From the NCBI RefSeq assembly GCF_002042885.1, contig NZ_MVFY01000013.1, positions 1-64,000 of the forward strand: a DNA stretch of 64,000 nucleotides. Reading direction: 5' to 3'. Each line of letters opens with the position of its first letter. Position 1 is the first letter of the stretch. Shown one piece after another: positions 1 to 10,012 of this stretch. The notes under the pieces are model-generated. The model did no database searches. It was not told the origin of the DNA and saw only the letters and a list, made by a program, of their open reading frames with translations. A program made the translations under genes and the position numbers. Origin of the DNA: Citrobacter portucalensis. Lineage in GTDB: Bacteria > Pseudomonadota > Gammaproteobacteria > Enterobacterales > Enterobacteriaceae.

Positions 1-124
1 GACATTACTCACCCGTCCGCCACTCGTCACCCAAGGAGCAAGCTCCTCTGTGCTACCGTTCGACTTGCATGTGTTAGGCCTGCCGCCAGCGTTCAATCTG
101 AGCCATGATCAAACTCTTCAATTT
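1..124 (-). rRNA. rrs: 16S ribosomal RNA, 5' end only
   Basis: The reverse complement begins at 124 with the canonical enterobacterial 16S start (AAATTGAAGAGTTTGATC) and runs through the primer-27F region into V1 before the window ends. The V1 hairpin (GAGGAGCTTGCTCCTT) fits the Citrobacter freundii group as I remember it. The gene lies downstream of murI, as rrnB does in E. coli. Only about 124 of some 1,540 nt are present. Confidence 0.97.
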
Positions 125-257
125 AAAAGTTTGATGCTCAATGAATTAAACTTCGTAATGAATTACGTGTTCACTCGTTGAGACTTGGTATTCATTTTTC
201 GTCTTGCGACGTTAAGAATCCGTATCTTCGAGTGCCCACACAGATTGTCTGATAAAT

Positions 258-269
258 TGTTAAAGAGCA
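258..269 (-). promoter_or_regulatory. rrn boxA antitermination site
   Basis: The minus strand reads TGCTCTTTAACA, an exact match to the enterobacterial rrn boxA bound by NusB/NusE to protect rRNA transcripts from Rho. It lies between P2 and the 16S 5' end. Confidence 0.9.
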
Positions 270-307
270 GTTGCGACGCGCTTTAGCGCTCTGTCGCGAG
301 GTCCCGT

Positions 308-335
308 ATATTACGTTTTCCTCATTCAGAGTCAA
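308..335 (-). promoter_or_regulatory. rrn P2 promoter
   Basis: On the minus strand, -35 TTGACT (330-335) and -10 TAATAT (308-313) are 16 bp apart. They sit about 120 bp downstream of P1, in the usual rrn P2 position. Confidence 0.8.
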
Positions 336-426
336 GCATTTATTTTTGCTTTTCTCTACGAGATTCTCAGGAGAACCCCGCTGACCCGGCGGCTTGTAAT
401 CCGTTGTTCCGTGTCAGTGGAGGCGC

Positions 427-454
427 ATTATAGGGAGTTATTTCAGGCTGACAA
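427..454 (-). promoter_or_regulatory. rrn P1 promoter
   Basis: On the minus strand, -35 TTGTCA (449-454) and -10 TATAAT (427-432) are separated by 16 bp, the short spacing typical of growth-rate-regulated rrn P1. AT-rich UP-element-like sequence lies immediately upstream. Confidence 0.9.
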
Positions 455-504
455 GGGGAAATTTAAAATAATCTTCCGAGTGCGTATTTTTTCATCAAAA
501 CCAC

Positions 505-1356
505 TTAAACTGACAGTTTTTCGAGCGTTTTAAAGCCATAGCGCTGTAGCACAGGCAATAATTGTTCAGCTTCTGTCGTCATTGCCATACAAAATGCAAC
601 GTTCTCATCGGTTGATTTCGCATCTGGTGCTTCATGCTCTAACAACCAGGCCGTGCGGCGCGCTATCGCGGCACCAGAATCCACCAGTCTCGTCCCCTCG
701 GGAAGGACCTGTAAAAGTTCTTCCTGTAATAGAGGGAAATGAGTGCAACCGAGCACTACTGTGTCAGGTGGTTCAGACATCCGCAGCCACGGACGCAGAA
801 TACGCCGCAGCTCTTCCAGAGAAACTGTTTTACCGTGCAGCTTCGCTTCCGCAAGTTCCACCAGCTCAGCAGAACCCAACATTGCAATTTGGCATTCGTT
901 AGCGAATCGTGCAATCAGCTCATGGGTATACGACCGCTTCACCGTTGCACGTGTAGCCAGTAGCCCCACAACACCGTTCGCCGTGAGTCGCGCTGCCGGT
1001 TTAATCGCAGGCACCACGCCCACAACCGGGAATGCAAATTTCTCACGTAACGCAGGGAGTGACACCGTGCTTGCTGTATTACACGCGATGACCGCAAGAG
1101 AAAGGGGATAGCGCTGCTGGACCGCAGTCACAATCTCAACAACACGCTCGACGATAAACTCCTCGCTCTTCTCTCCATAAGGAAAAGCGACGTTGTCGAA
1201 AGCGTAGATATAGTGGAGATCCGGCAGAAGACGCCGGATCTCGTCATAGACCGACAACCCACCGACGCCGGAATCAAACACCAGCACGGTGGGACGGGGA
1301 TCAGAAGGTGTAGCTGCCAGACAAGGTGTATTCCCGTCCTGCAGTTGCGTAGCCAT
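505..1356 (-). CDS. murI: glutamate racemase
   Basis: MurI converts L-glutamate to D-glutamate in the cytoplasm for peptidoglycan precursors. The 283-residue protein is close to the usual 285. It shows the Asp/Glu-racemase motifs: FDSGVGG near residue 28, ACNTAS with one catalytic cysteine, and LGCTHFPLL with the other. The start chosen (MATQLQDG) matches the E. coli start; a further upstream ATG at 1401 would add 15 unusual residues. The first 52 bp plus start overlap the 3' end of btuB (1301-1356), an arrangement also known in E. coli, so translation is probably coupled. Confidence 0.97.
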   Translation of the reverse strand: MATQLQDGNTPCLAATPSDPRPTVLVFDSGVGGLSVYDEIRRLLPDLHYIYAFDNVAFPYGEKSEEFIVERVVEIVTAVQQRYPLSLAVIACNTASTVSLPALREKFAFPVVGVVPAIKPAARLTANGVVGLLATRATVKRSYTHELIARFANECQIAMLGSAELVELAEAKLHGKTVSLEELRRILRPWLRMSEPPDTVVLGCTHFPLLQEELLQVLPEGTRLVDSGAAIARRTAWLLEHEAPDAKSTDENVAFCMAMTTEAEQLLPVLQRYGFKTLEKLSV

Positions 1357-3157
1357 AAACTGTCTCGTAATCTTTATCGAACAGGTTGGCGATTTTACCA
1401 CGAACTGTCAGCTGTGAGGTGATTGGATATGACACTCCGATATCCCACAAGCTGACGCCGCCCAATTTAACATCACGATTATTGTCATAATCATTATCGT
1501 AACGTTCACCTATATATTGATAAGCAACGTTCCACCCCAAGTCCTGAACCTGCCCAGTTAACTCATACTTAACCTGCTGTTTTGCTCGGCGATAGAGTAC
1601 CTTATTCGTATCATCATCCCGCGGGTCAACATACTGTAGCGTCAGGTGATGATCTACTGGGCCAGTCGTAACATTCCCAGTCCATTCCAGCCCTTTAATC
1701 GTGGCTGACTTAACGTTGATATACTGGTTATTCTTGTAATCGATCAGGTTTTGAATTTCATAATGATATGCAGAAAGACGCCAATCAAGCGGCCCTGTCA
1801 ATCCATCAATCCCTGCTTCCCACTGTTTAGATTCTTCCGGTTTCAAATTCGGGTTGGCTGCAATACCCGGCCCATAGGAAGAGGCAAAACGCGTAGCCCC
1901 GTATTGCTGACCAAGTGAAGGGGCCAGGAAACCTGTGCCATAAGAGAGCGTTGCACGGTAGCCATCAACAAACTCCCAGCCTGCAGCAGTCTGCCAGGTG
2001 CCATGCCAGCCGAATTGTTCATCATGATCTTCACGGCCTGAGGCTTCCAGCGTGACGCTATCAATTTGTTGTTGCCCAGTTAGATAAAGTCCGGTCGTAT
2101 CACGTTTATAAGCGTCCGATTTCGTGGTACTACTGGAAGTCAGCTTTTCTTGTTTCCAGTCGACACCACCGCTAATCGCTCCATGCCCAACCTCAACGTT
2201 ATTTCCCCACTGAATATAGCGCTGTTCCATATTATCCAGCGTAGCATCCCCCGCATAACGACCGAGTTGATTGCTATAGTTGTAATCTTTGAGATGCTGG
2301 TAGTTAGCAATCAGTTGGGCGGAATAGATACCTGAGCTGTAACGAAGGCCGGAATCCCAGGACTGAGTGTAATTCTGAGCTTCGTCATTACCGCCAGCAT
2401 AGCCATAAGAGCCCTGATCGTAATCGCTATTCGCCGTGTAGCCGTAACCACGGAAGAAACCGGAGAAGTTATCGTTAAACTTGTGCTGCAAGCCGCCCCA
2501 GAACAGTTTGTTGCGATAACCATCGCGATCGCTGTCACCGCTGTAAGGGGAATCAGGTTGAATGTTAAAACCTTTGGTCGTCTGGTAAGCGCCAGCCGCC
2601 GTCACCATCGTGTCACCAAATCGTTTATTTATCGTGCCGTCGTAGGTCTGATAACCATCAGTCCCCATACCTGCGTTGATCTGTGATTTCTCTTCATTAC
2701 TCATCGTAATGATGTTCATCACACCACCGATCGCACCAGATCCGTACACAGCTGAACGCGGCCCGCGAATATATTCAACACGTTGCACCAACGATACCGG
2801 AATCTGACCAATATCAATCGCATTACCGATGCCTGCACGCGCCATCGGCACGCCATCAATCAATACCAGGACATGCCGGGACTCAGTACCGCGAACATAC
2901 AGCGAGGAGCTTTTTCCCATACCGCCGCTTTGCGAAATATCTACGCCCGGCAATCGGCGCATGACATCATTGAGATCTTTTGACTGCCAGCGCTGAATAT
3001 CTTCACGCGTCACCACATCAGTGGGGGCAAGGACAGTATTAACAGGCTGCTGAAAACGGTTGGCAGTAACAACGAGAGTATCTGGGCTAGTATCCTGTGC
3101 CCAACCAGAAAATGCCGTGACGGAAAGTGCCGTGCACAGCAACGATTTTTTAATCAT
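1301..3157 (-). CDS. btuB: TonB-dependent vitamin B12 outer-membrane receptor
   Basis: BtuB takes up cobalamins across the outer membrane using TonB energy and is a receptor for some colicins and phages. The 618-residue protein has a 20-residue signal peptide ending GWA, a TonB box DTLVV at 26-30, a plug domain with VLVLIDGVP and [13 protein letters not shown], and a beta-barrel ending in aromatic SYTF. The signal peptide and the last 50 or so residues are close to E. coli BtuB, but plug and barrel loops in between differ much more than any neighbouring gene does. The start at 3157 skips 14 residues of upstream ORF. A cobalamin riboswitch precedes it and murI overlaps its end. Confidence 0.92.
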   Translation of the reverse strand: MIKKSLLCTALSVTAFSGWAQDTSPDTLVVTANRFQQPVNTVLAPTDVVTREDIQRWQSKDLNDVMRRLPGVDISQSGGMGKSSSLYVRGTESRHVLVLIDGVPMARAGIGNAIDIGQIPVSLVQRVEYIRGPRSAVYGSGAIGGVMNIITMSNEEKSQINAGMGTDGYQTYDGTINKRFGDTMVTAAGAYQTTKGFNIQPDSPYSGDSDRDGYRNKLFWGGLQHKFNDNFSGFFRGYGYTANSDYDQGSYGYAGGNDEAQNYTQSWDSGLRYSSGIYSAQLIANYQHLKDYNYSNQLGRYAGDATLDNMEQRYIQWGNNVEVGHGAISGGVDWKQEKLTSSSTTKSDAYKRDTTGLYLTGQQQIDSVTLEASGREDHDEQFGWHGTWQTAAGWEFVDGYRATLSYGTGFLAPSLGQQYGATRFASSYGPGIAANPNLKPEESKQWEAGIDGLTGPLDWRLSAYHYEIQNLIDYKNNQYINVKSATIKGLEWTGNVTTGPVDHHLTLQYVDPRDDDTNKVLYRRAKQQVKYELTGQVQDLGWNVAYQYIGERYDNDYDNNRDVKLGGVSLWDIGVSYPITSQLTVRGKIANLFDKDYETVYGYATAGREYTLSGSYTF

Positions 3158-3199
3158 TGTAAAGCATCCACAATATAAGAAGGATGCCGCAGGTCCCAC

Positions 3200-3396
3200 C
3201 GATAGTACGCGATGATGAAAGCCAGATGCGACGTTAGCCGGCAGGTCTTCGGGCTTGGAGGCAACTTAAAGAGACGATAACTTCCCACGGCATGCCGCAG
3301 TGTCTGCACCAGGTGCGCTCATCCCCTACCTTCCTTACCGCTGCGCGTCAGCTCCAGATTCACACTGGATTCCCTTTTAACTCACAGGACCGGAAA
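3200..3396 (-). promoter_or_regulatory. cobalamin riboswitch of btuB
   Basis: The minus strand contains the adenosylcobalamin riboswitch core. It has the 5' segment GCGAATCTGG-like (here GTGAATCTGGAGCTGACGCG), GGTAAGGAAGG, and the late conserved block AAGCCCGAAGACCTGCCGGC (about 3237-3256) next to the expression platform. It lies just upstream of btuB, and B12 binding is known to repress BtuB translation in E. coli. Confidence 0.93.
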
Positions 3397-3524
3397 ACGG
3401 ATGCTACAGTTTGTTACAACCCACTGTCCAGACTGCGTATCACAATATCGGAAATCATCAATGACTGGACATCTGATGAGCAATCCCTACAATCCCCGCG
3501 TACTTTTATTTTTCAGGACGCATC
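3397..3524. promoter_or_regulatory. btuB/trmA divergent promoter region
   Basis: The short gap between the riboswitch and trmA must hold the outward btuB promoter and the trmA promoter. I could not assign -35/-10 elements with certainty. An ORF crossing the area (3292-3528) runs through the riboswitch and is not supported. Confidence 0.5.
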
Positions 3525-4625
3525 ATGACCCCCGAACACCTTCCGACAGAACAGTACGACGCACAGTTAGCTGAAAAAGTGGTGCGTCTGCAGAGCTTAA
3601 TGACGCCATTTTATGCACAGGCTCCGGAAGTGTTTCGCTCACCGGTCAGCCACTACCGTATGCGCGCGGAATTCCGTCTGTGGCATGACGGTGATGATCT
3701 GTACCACATCATGTTCGACAGCCAGACCAAAAACCGTATCCGTGTCGACAGCTTCCCGGCAGCCAGTGAGCTTATCAACACGCTGATGACGGCAATGATC
3801 GAAGGCGTTCGCAACAACCACGTCCTGCGTCACAAACTGTTTCAGATTGATTACCTCACAACCCTGAGCGGTCAGGCGGTGGTATCGATGCTGTACCATA
3901 AAAAGCTGGATGATGAATGGCGTCAGGAAGCTGAAGCGCTGCGGGATGGGCTACGGGCGAAAAACCTGAATGTGCATCTGATTGGCCGGGCAACCAAAAC
4001 CAAAATCGAGCTGGATCAGGACTACATTGACGAACGCTTGCCGGTTGCGGGTAAAGAGATTATCTATCGCCAGGTTGAGAACAGCTTCACCCAGCCGAAC
4101 GCCGCCATGAATATTCAGATGCTGGAGTGGGCGATTGATGTCACCAGGGGCTCAAAAGGCGATCTGCTGGAGCTGTATTGCGGCAATGGCAATTTCTCGT
4201 TAGCCCTGGCACAAAACTTCAACCGCGTACTGGCAACGGAAATCGCCAAGCCGTCCGTTGCTGCTGCACAGTACAACATTGCGGCTAACCAGATTGAAAA
4301 CGTACAAATAATCCGCATGGCGGCCGAAGAGTTTACTCAGGCGATGAACGGCGTTCGCGAGTTCAACCGTTTGCAGGGAATCGATCTGAAGAGTTACCAG
4401 TGTGAAACTATCTTCGTTGACCCACCGCGCAGCGGTCTGGACAGCGAAACGGAGAAAATGGTGCAGGCGTATCCGCGCATTCTGTACATCTCCTGCAATC
4501 CGGAGACGCTGTGTAAAAACCTGGAAACGTTAAGCCAGACGCACAATGTTTCACGTCTGGCGCTATTCGATCAGTTCCCGTATACGCACCATATGGAATG
4601 CGGCGTACTGTTAACCAAGAAGTAA
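3525..4625 (+). CDS. trmA: tRNA (uracil-5-)-methyltransferase
   Basis: TrmA methylates U54 of tRNA (the T-loop ribothymidine) with S-adenosylmethionine; the E. coli enzyme also modifies tmRNA. The 366 residues equal the E. coli length. Visible motifs are the SAM-binding [14 protein letters not shown], the DPPRSGLD loop, the nucleophile cysteine in YISCNPETL (C324 by E. coli numbering) and the general base glutamate in HHMECGV near the C-terminus. It is divergent from btuB and followed by a REP element. Confidence 0.98.
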   Translation: MTPEHLPTEQYDAQLAEKVVRLQSLMTPFYAQAPEVFRSPVSHYRMRAEFRLWHDGDDLYHIMFDSQTKNRIRVDSFPAASELINTLMTAMIEGVRNNHVLRHKLFQIDYLTTLSGQAVVSMLYHKKLDDEWRQEAEALRDGLRAKNLNVHLIGRATKTKIELDQDYIDERLPVAGKEIIYRQVENSFTQPNAAMNIQMLEWAIDVTRGSKGDLLELYCGNGNFSLALAQNFNRVLATEIAKPSVAAAQYNIAANQIENVQIIRMAAEEFTQAMNGVREFNRLQGIDLKSYQCETIFVDPPRSGLDSETEKMVQAYPRILYISCNPETLCKNLETLSQTHNVSRLALFDQFPYTHHMECGVLLTKK

Positions 4626-4633
4626 AACTGAAC

Positions 4634-4687
4634 GTAGGCCGGCCGCTTCAGATTGCCGGATGGCGGCTTTGCCTTATCCGGCCTACA
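4634..4687. repeat. REP/BIME element
   Basis: Imperfect palindromic REP units (GTAGGCCGG, then GCCGGATGGCGGC, then CTTATCCGGCCTAC) lie between the convergent trmA and yijD genes. Confidence 0.85.
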
Positions 4688-4697
4688 GTTACAACTG

Positions 4698-5057
4698 TTA
4701 CTCTGCTATTTCCTGCTTACGGTTACGCACTTTAAAGCCGATCCAGAACACCAGAATCACCGACAGTACCGCCGGGAAGAAGTTAGAGCCGATATCCGGA
4801 TATTCAGCGCGTACTACGGTGCTGTACAACAGAACGCCGAGGATAAAGCAGGCGGCAGCCAGGCCCGGCAATCCCACAGGCATGGTGCGGTTCTGATAGC
4901 GTTGATGCAGACAATACACCGTCAGCACCAGCGAAATGATCGGGAATACTGAGAATGGCACAATGGAGCTAAACAGCGCCGCAAATGTACCATTGATCGA
5001 TAAGCCAGCAACCAGCGCCAGCAGCAGCGTACCTTTATCTTGACCTGACTGTTTCAT
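4698..5057 (-). CDS. yijD: inner-membrane protein YijD (DUF1422)
   Basis: This small integral membrane protein has 119 residues, the same length as in E. coli, and is nearly identical to the version I remember. About four hydrophobic segments are visible (near 12-30, 35-50, 65-82 and 93-108) and it ends RNRKQEIAE. Its function is unknown. It lies 15 bp downstream of fabR on the same strand, so the two are co-transcribed. That suggests, without proving, a link to membrane lipid homeostasis. Confidence 0.93.
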   Translation of the reverse strand: MKQSGQDKGTLLLALVAGLSINGTFAALFSSIVPFSVFPIISLVLTVYCLHQRYQNRTMPVGLPGLAAACFILGVLLYSTVVRAEYPDIGSNFFPAVLSVILVFWIGFKVRNRKQEIAE

Positions 5058-5072
5058 TGCTTGTCCTTCTCG

Positions 5073-5705
5073 TTACTCGGAGTGGTGCGTCATCTTCTCT
5101 TGTTCACGGCGGTACCAATAAAATGCGCCTTTCGCGATCATGCGTAGTTGCAATACCAGCCGCTCTTCCAGCTGTCGGCGCTGCTCAGCGCCAACATCCA
5201 GTGCTTCTGCCCCGGCGCTGAACACAATGGTTACCATGGCTTCGGCTTGTGCTTCAGTAAACGCACGAGGCATATGGTTTTCGAGTTCCAGATAGTCCGC
5301 AAGTTCCGCGATGAAGTGCTGAATTTCACGAGCGACCGCTGCACGAAACGCTGCGGATGTCCCCGAACGCTCGCGCAATAATAAACGGAAGGCGTTGGGA
5401 TTGTTGCCGATGAACTCCATAAATGTTGAGACCGAGGTGCGGATCACACTCCCGCCCTTCGCGATACGCTGGCGCGCCTGGCGCATCAACTGACGCAGCA
5501 TCAGACCGCTCTCGTCCACCATCGTCAGGCCGAGTTCATCCACATCGCGGAAATGGCGATAAAACGAGGTTGGCGCAATGCCCGCTTCACGAGCAACTTC
5601 GCGTAAACTGAGGCTGGCAAAACTACGCTCAGCGCTGAGTTGACTAAATGCGGCTTCTACCAGCGAACGCCGGGTTTTCTCTTTTTGTTGCGCTCTAACG
5701 CCCAT
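5073..5705 (-). CDS. fabR: TetR-family repressor of unsaturated fatty acid synthesis
   Basis: FabR represses fabA and fabB in response to the saturated/unsaturated acyl balance. The 210-residue protein has a TetR-type N-terminal helix-turn-helix ([20 protein letters not shown], about residues 37-56) and a helical ligand-binding domain. The C-terminus (EKMTHHSE) is a few residues shorter than, and different from, E. coli FabR. The start is placed at [10 protein letters not shown]; an in-frame ATG eight codons upstream (5729) is also possible. It is divergent from sthA and leads the fabR-yijD operon. Confidence 0.95.
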   Translation of the reverse strand: MGVRAQQKEKTRRSLVEAAFSQLSAERSFASLSLREVAREAGIAPTSFYRHFRDVDELGLTMVDESGLMLRQLMRQARQRIAKGGSVIRTSVSTFMEFIGNNPNAFRLLLRERSGTSAAFRAAVAREIQHFIAELADYLELENHMPRAFTEAQAEAMVTIVFSAGAEALDVGAEQRRQLEERLVLQLRMIAKGAFYWYRREQEKMTHHSE

Positions 5706-5899
5706 CACGATGTCTGAATCCTTCCACATACCTTGCTGGCACTATACCAGAGATTAGGCGGTTGGCATGGCTTTGTGAATGATTGTTTACGCGCAGTTTG
5801 TGCTTCGACTTCGCAAAAAAGCACAACGATAATTGGGTTATCTCAACAACGATGTTACTATTCTGTTGCTTTTATGTATAAGAACAGGTAAGCCTGACC

Positions 5900-7300
5900 A
5901 TGTCACATTCTTACGATTACGATGCAATAGTAATAGGTTCCGGTCCCGGCGGCGAAGGCGCGGCAATGGGTCTGGTTAAGCAAGGAGCGCGCGTCGCGGT
6001 AATTGAGCGCTATCATAACGTCGGCGGAGGTTGTACCCACTGGGGCACCATCCCGTCGAAAGCTCTCCGCCACGCCGTCAGCCGCATTATTGAATTCAAT
6101 CAGAACCCACTGTACAGCGACCACTCCCGACTCCTTCGTTCTTCTTTCGCCGATATTCTCAACCACGCTGATAACGTTATTAATCAGCAAACGCGTATGC
6201 GGCAAGGATTTTACGAGCGCAACCACTGCGAAATTTTGCAGGGAAATGCTCGTTTTGTTGATGAACACACGATCGCCCTGGAATGTCACGACGGTACGGT
6301 GGAAACGCTGACTGCGGATAAGTTTGTTATTGCCTGCGGTTCGCGTCCTTATCGCCCTGTTGATGTCGACTTTTCGCATCCCCGGGTTTACGACAGTGAC
6401 TCTATCCTGAGCCTGCACCACGAACCCCGTCATGTGCTGATTTATGGCGCAGGGGTCATTGGCTGTGAATATGCGTCGATCTTCCGTGGAATGGACGTCA
6501 AAGTTGATTTAATCAACACCCGCGATCGTCTGCTGGCATTCCTCGATCAGGAGATGTCCGACTCGCTCTCTTACCACTTCTGGAACAGCGGTGTGGTCAT
6601 TCGCCACAACGAAGAGTATGAGAAGATTGAAGGTTGCGATGACGGCGTCATCATGCACCTGAAGTCCGGTAAGAAACTGAAGGCCGACTGCCTGCTGTAC
6701 GCCAATGGCCGTACCGGTAATACCGATTCGCTGGCGCTGGAAAACATTGGTCTGAAAACCGACAGCCGCGGGCAGCTCAAAGTGAATAGTATGTACCAGA
6801 CGGCGCTGCCGCATGTGTACGCCGTAGGGGATGTGATTGGTTATCCGAGCCTGGCATCGGCGGCCTACGACCAGGGACGCATTGCCGCCCAGGCATTGGT
6901 AAAAGGCGAAGCCACTGCGCATCTGATCGAAGATATCCCAACCGGGATTTATACCATTCCGGAAATCAGCTCCGTTGGTAAAACAGAACAGCAGCTCACG
7001 GCAATGAAAGTTCCATACGAGGTTGGCCGCGCCCAGTTTAAGCATCTGGCACGCGCACAAATCGTGGGTATGAGTGTCGGAACGCTGAAGATCCTGTTCC
7101 ATCGCGAAACCAAAGAGATTTTGGGGATCCACTGCTTTGGGGAGCGCGCGGCCGAAATTATTCACATCGGGCAAGCGATAATGGAGCAAAAAGGTGGTGG
7201 TAACACTATCGAGTACTTCGTTAACACCACCTTTAACTACCCAACCATGGCAGAAGCCTATCGGGTAGCGGCGCTAAATGGCTTAAACCGCCTGTTTTAA
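5900..7300 (+). CDS. sthA: soluble pyridine nucleotide transhydrogenase
   Basis: SthA is a cytoplasmic FAD enzyme that moves hydride from NADPH to NAD+. The 466 residues equal the E. coli length. The FAD motif GSGPGGEG lies at 13-20 and a second Rossmann motif at [14 protein letters not shown]. The region corresponding to the redox disulfide of lipoamide dehydrogenases reads [13 protein letters not shown], with only one cysteine, as expected for STH. The C-terminal dimerisation domain is intact. The last 18 bp overlap the 3' end of the convergent oxyR. Confidence 0.98.
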   Translation: MSHSYDYDAIVIGSGPGGEGAAMGLVKQGARVAVIERYHNVGGGCTHWGTIPSKALRHAVSRIIEFNQNPLYSDHSRLLRSSFADILNHADNVINQQTRMRQGFYERNHCEILQGNARFVDEHTIALECHDGTVETLTADKFVIACGSRPYRPVDVDFSHPRVYDSDSILSLHHEPRHVLIYGAGVIGCEYASIFRGMDVKVDLINTRDRLLAFLDQEMSDSLSYHFWNSGVVIRHNEEYEKIEGCDDGVIMHLKSGKKLKADCLLYANGRTGNTDSLALENIGLKTDSRGQLKVNSMYQTALPHVYAVGDVIGYPSLASAAYDQGRIAAQALVKGEATAHLIEDIPTGIYTIPEISSVGKTEQQLTAMKVPYEVGRAQFKHLARAQIVGMSVGTLKILFHRETKEILGIHCFGERAAEIIHIGQAIMEQKGGGNTIEYFVNTTFNYPTMAEAYRVAALNGLNRLF

Positions 7301-8200
7301 CGCACTGTCGAAATGGCCATCCATTGATCCACGGATGGCCTCTGCCAGCTGTTCATAACGGCTGCGCAGCGGCGAACCAGGACGGTACACCAGACCAATC
7401 GTACGACGCGGTTCGGGTTTAATGCATGGCAGATAAACGACACCATCACGCTTACGCTCCGGTGGAACGGCCAGCGCAGGCAGTAAGGTAATACCACTGC
7501 CTGCCGCCACCATGTTACGCAGCGTTTCCAGACTGGTTGCCCGAAAATGGGTATCTTCATCAGCACCCGCTTCAAAGCAGAAACCCATCGCCTGATCGCG
7601 CAGACAGTGGCCATCTTCCAGCATCAGCAGTTTTTCACCCGCCAGATCGGACATCGGTACACAGTCACGGTTTGCCCATGGGTGATCTTCATAGATCGCC
7701 AGCATCATAGGCTCATCAAATAACGGTACTTCGATGAACGCCTCACTCTCTTTGACCAGCGCCAGAATGACGCAGTCGAGCTTGCCGCTATCCAGTTGCG
7801 CCAACAGCTGATGTGTCTGCGCTTCATGGAGATACATCTCCAGTTTTGGGAAGGTCTGGTGCAACATCGGAATAATATGCGGCAGCAGGTATGGCCCCAC
7901 CGTTGGGATCAAACCAATATGCAGCGGGCCAGACATTGTCTCGCCTTGTTGGCTTGCCATCTCCTTGAGCACTTTGACCTCGCGCAGCACGGTACGCGCC
8001 TGATCCACCAGCAGCAAACCGGCCTGGGTGAACAGCACCTTGCGACTCGTACGCTCCAGCAACATGACGCCAAGCTCATCTTCCAGCTTGCGGATCTGCC
8101 CGCTCAGCGTTGGTTGGCTAACGTGACAGGAGTCTGCCGCTCGTCGGAAGTGACGATGTTCGGCTAGTGCCACCAGGTATTCAAGATCACGAATATTCAT
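7283..8200 (-). CDS. oxyR: LysR-type hydrogen peroxide sensor and regulator
   Basis: OxyR is activated by peroxide through a reversible disulfide and controls katG, oxyS and other defence genes. The 305 residues equal the E. coli length. The N-terminus has the LysR helix-turn-helix (residues about 15-40), and the redox pair lies in [13 protein letters not shown], equivalent to C199 and C208, nine residues apart. OxyS is divergent upstream, and the shared intergenic region contains OxyR-box sequence, so autoregulation is expected. KatG, a classic target, is also in this window. Confidence 0.98.
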   Translation of the reverse strand: MNIRDLEYLVALAEHRHFRRAADSCHVSQPTLSGQIRKLEDELGVMLLERTSRKVLFTQAGLLLVDQARTVLREVKVLKEMASQQGETMSGPLHIGLIPTVGPYLLPHIIPMLHQTFPKLEMYLHEAQTHQLLAQLDSGKLDCVILALVKESEAFIEVPLFDEPMMLAIYEDHPWANRDCVPMSDLAGEKLLMLEDGHCLRDQAMGFCFEAGADEDTHFRATSLETLRNMVAAGSGITLLPALAVPPERKRDGVVYLPCIKPEPRRTIGLVYRPGSPLRSRYEQLAEAIRGSMDGHFDSALKQAV

Positions 8201-8220
8201 TATTCATCCTCCATCGCCAC

Positions 8221-8270
8221 GATAGTTCGTAGCGATAGGTAGCATAGCAACGAACGATTATCCCTATCAA
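8221..8270. promoter_or_regulatory. OxyR binding region between oxyR and oxyS
   Basis: The stretch carries spaced ATAG and CTAT elements (GATAGTTCGT, GCGATAGG, CCCTATCAAG) nearly matching the E. coli oxyR-oxyS operator as I remember it. It should repress oxyR and activate oxyS. Confidence 0.8.
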
Positions 8271-8295
8271 GCTTTCTGTTTAATAATGCACCACA

Positions 8296-8405
8296 GAAAC
8301 GGAACGGTACCCCTTTAACCCTTGAAGCTACTGTCCGTTTGAGAGTTTCTCTCATACTCGAAATAACTAAAGCCAACGTGAACTTTTGCGGACCTTGAGT
8401 CCGCA
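8296..8405 (+). ncRNA. oxyS: OxyS peroxide-induced small RNA
   Basis: The sequence starts GAAACGGAACGGTACC and contains the conserved linker AACTAAAGCCAACGTGAACTTTTGC. It ends in a GC-rich hairpin (GCGGAC/GTCCGC) followed by a T run. It is divergent from oxyR, the known position. In E. coli this roughly 110-nt Hfq-dependent RNA represses fhlA and rpoS and lowers mutation rates. The terminator loop (CTTGA) differs from the longer E. coli loop. Confidence 0.92.
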
Positions 8406-8412
8406 TTTTTTT
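8388..8412 (+). terminator. oxyS intrinsic terminator
   Basis: Stem GCGGAC/GTCCGC with loop CTTGA is followed by a run of Ts. It is also the 3' stem-loop of OxyS. Confidence 0.9.
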
Positions 8413-8460
8413 TGCATAAAAAAAGCCCGGCGTCGCAAAGCTCGGCCGGGTTATGGTTTG

Positions 8461-8538
8461 GTAGGCCTGATAAGCGTAGCGCCATCAGGCAGAACGGCGC
8501 ACAGTGCCGGATGGCGGCTTCGCCTTATCCGACCTACA
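8461..8538. repeat. REP/BIME element reaching the argH stop
   Basis: Two REP units (CCTGATAAGCG...CATCAGGC and GCCGGATGGCGGC...CTTATCC) lie downstream of oxyS. The outer GTAGG of the second unit, read on the minus strand, supplies the TAG stop codon of argH. Confidence 0.85.
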
Positions 8539-9904
8539 GGCGTGCCTTCGCGTAGTCGATCGCCTGCGCAACCTGCTGCGGCGACACGCCACCTTTCGCT
8601 GCACGTTTATCCAGACACGATTGCAACGAGAGGATCGGGTAAACGTCATCGCCAATCACCTGGCTGAACTTTTGTAAGTCGGCAAGCGACAGCGCTTCCA
8701 GCGGTTTGCCCTGACGAATCGCCTCGACCACCGTTTCCCCCACAATATGGTGCGCTTCGCGGAACGGGACGCCTTTCGCCACCAGATAATCCGCCAGCTC
8801 AGTGGCGTTAGCATAACCCTGCTGCGCCGCTTCCTGACAACGCGGACGTTTCACCTGAATGCCATCCAGCACCAGCGCGGCCATATGCAGGCAGTCCAGC
8901 CAGGTGTCGAGCGCGTCGAACAGCCCTTCTTTGTCTTCCTGCATATCTTTGTTGTATGCCAGTGGAAGGCCTTTTAACGTCATCATCATGCCGGTCAGCG
9001 CACCCTGCACGCGACCGCATTTGCCACGGATCAGCTCCAGCGCATCCGGGTTTTTCTTCTGCGGCATCAGAGATGAACCGGAAGTCACACGGTCGGAGAG
9101 TTCAACAAAGCCCGCTTCGCCGGTGTTAAAGAAAATCAGATCTTCAGCAAAACGCGACAGGTGTACCATGCCGATAGAGGCATCGGAGAGTAACTCCAGC
9201 ACATGGTCACGGTCAGAAACGCTGTCCAGGCTGTTGCGCGTTGCCGAGGCAAAGCCCAACCAACCCGCCAACTGCTCTCGATCGATTTCATACGCCGTAC
9301 CCGCCAGCGCGCCGCAGCCTAACGGACTGACGTCCAGGCGTTTGAGCGCATCCTGCAAACGGCTCTCGTCACGCGCCAACATTTCAACATAGGCCAGACA
9401 CCAGTGAGCAAACGTCACCGGCTGCGCACGTTGCAGGTGGGTGTAACCCGGCATGACGGCGTCCTGGTTATTCTCCGCCGTCACCACCAGCGCAGTTTGC
9501 AACTGACGATTGGCCGACAGTAATTCGATAACCGTGTCTTTGCACCACAGCTTGAGATCGGTCGCGACCTGGTCATTACGGCTACGCCCGGTATGCAGTT
9601 TTTTACCAAGCTGGCCGACTTTATCAATCAGCTTACCTTCCACCCAACTGTGAATATCTTCGGCATCGCTTTGCAAAATCTGCTGAGGATTCGCGCGAAC
9701 CTCTTCCAGCAGGTTATTCAGCGCCTCTTCCAACTGCAGCTGTTCATCGGCAGTCAGTACACCTACCGTTACCAACGCTTTGGACCAGGCCACAGAGCCA
9801 ACAATATCCTGTTCTGCCAGGCGGTAGTCAAAACGCAACGAGTCGTTGAACTGTTTGAACCGCTGATCTGCTGCCTGTGTAAAACGCCCACCCCAAAGTG
9901 CCAT
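8534..9904 (-). CDS. argH: argininosuccinate lyase
   Basis: ArgH cleaves argininosuccinate to arginine and fumarate, the last step of arginine synthesis. The 457 residues equal the E. coli length. The fumarase/aspartase-superfamily signature [12 protein letters not shown], with the catalytic serine loop, is clear, as are [11 protein letters not shown] and the TGAPXX-like THLQRAQPV segment. The start MALWGGRF at 9904 matches family members; the open frame extends upstream into a REP element. It is the last gene of argCBH. A BIME separates it from argB, which may lower its expression relative to argC and argB. Confidence 0.97.
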   Translation of the reverse strand: MALWGGRFTQAADQRFKQFNDSLRFDYRLAEQDIVGSVAWSKALVTVGVLTADEQLQLEEALNNLLEEVRANPQQILQSDAEDIHSWVEGKLIDKVGQLGKKLHTGRSRNDQVATDLKLWCKDTVIELLSANRQLQTALVVTAENNQDAVMPGYTHLQRAQPVTFAHWCLAYVEMLARDESRLQDALKRLDVSPLGCGALAGTAYEIDREQLAGWLGFASATRNSLDSVSDRDHVLELLSDASIGMVHLSRFAEDLIFFNTGEAGFVELSDRVTSGSSLMPQKKNPDALELIRGKCGRVQGALTGMMMTLKGLPLAYNKDMQEDKEGLFDALDTWLDCLHMAALVLDGIQVKRPRCQEAAQQGYANATELADYLVAKGVPFREAHHIVGETVVEAIRQGKPLEALSLADLQKFSQVIGDDVYPILSLQSCLDKRAAKGGVSPQQVAQAIDYAKARL

Positions 9905-9931
9905 AACGAATTTCCTTAATATGATATTTTT

Positions 9932-10003
9932 GCCCGGTGGCGCTGCGCTTACCGGGCCTACAAAACCCACGTAGACCGGATAAGGCGAAGCCGCCATCCG
10001 GCA
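9932..10003. repeat. BIME between argB and argH
   Basis: Two units are visible: CCCGGTGGCGCT...TTACCGGGCC and ACCGGATAAGGCGAAGCCGCCATCCGGC. It lies inside the argCBH operon and may stabilise the upstream mRNA. Confidence 0.85.
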
Positions 10004-10012
10004 CATTAATAG

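Larger units (their letters stand above)
125..504 (-). promoter_or_regulatory. rRNA operon leader and promoter region
   Basis: No protein gene is supported in this gap between murI and 16S. It holds the transcribed rRNA leader, including the segment that pairs with sequence 3' of 16S for RNase III processing, the boxA antiterminator and tandem P1 and P2 promoters. AT-rich sequence upstream of P1 (about 455-480) could act as an UP element. Confidence 0.9.

Noticed and set aside
3292-3528. 78-codon plus-strand ORF before trmA
   Set aside because: It is antisense to the cobalamin riboswitch, which fully explains the conserved sequence.
4653-4952. 99-codon plus-strand ORF after trmA
   Set aside because: It begins within a REP element and is antisense to yijD.
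8200-8406. Minus-strand ORF upstream of oxyR
   Set aside because: It is antisense to OxyS and crosses the OxyR operator; no coding features are seen.
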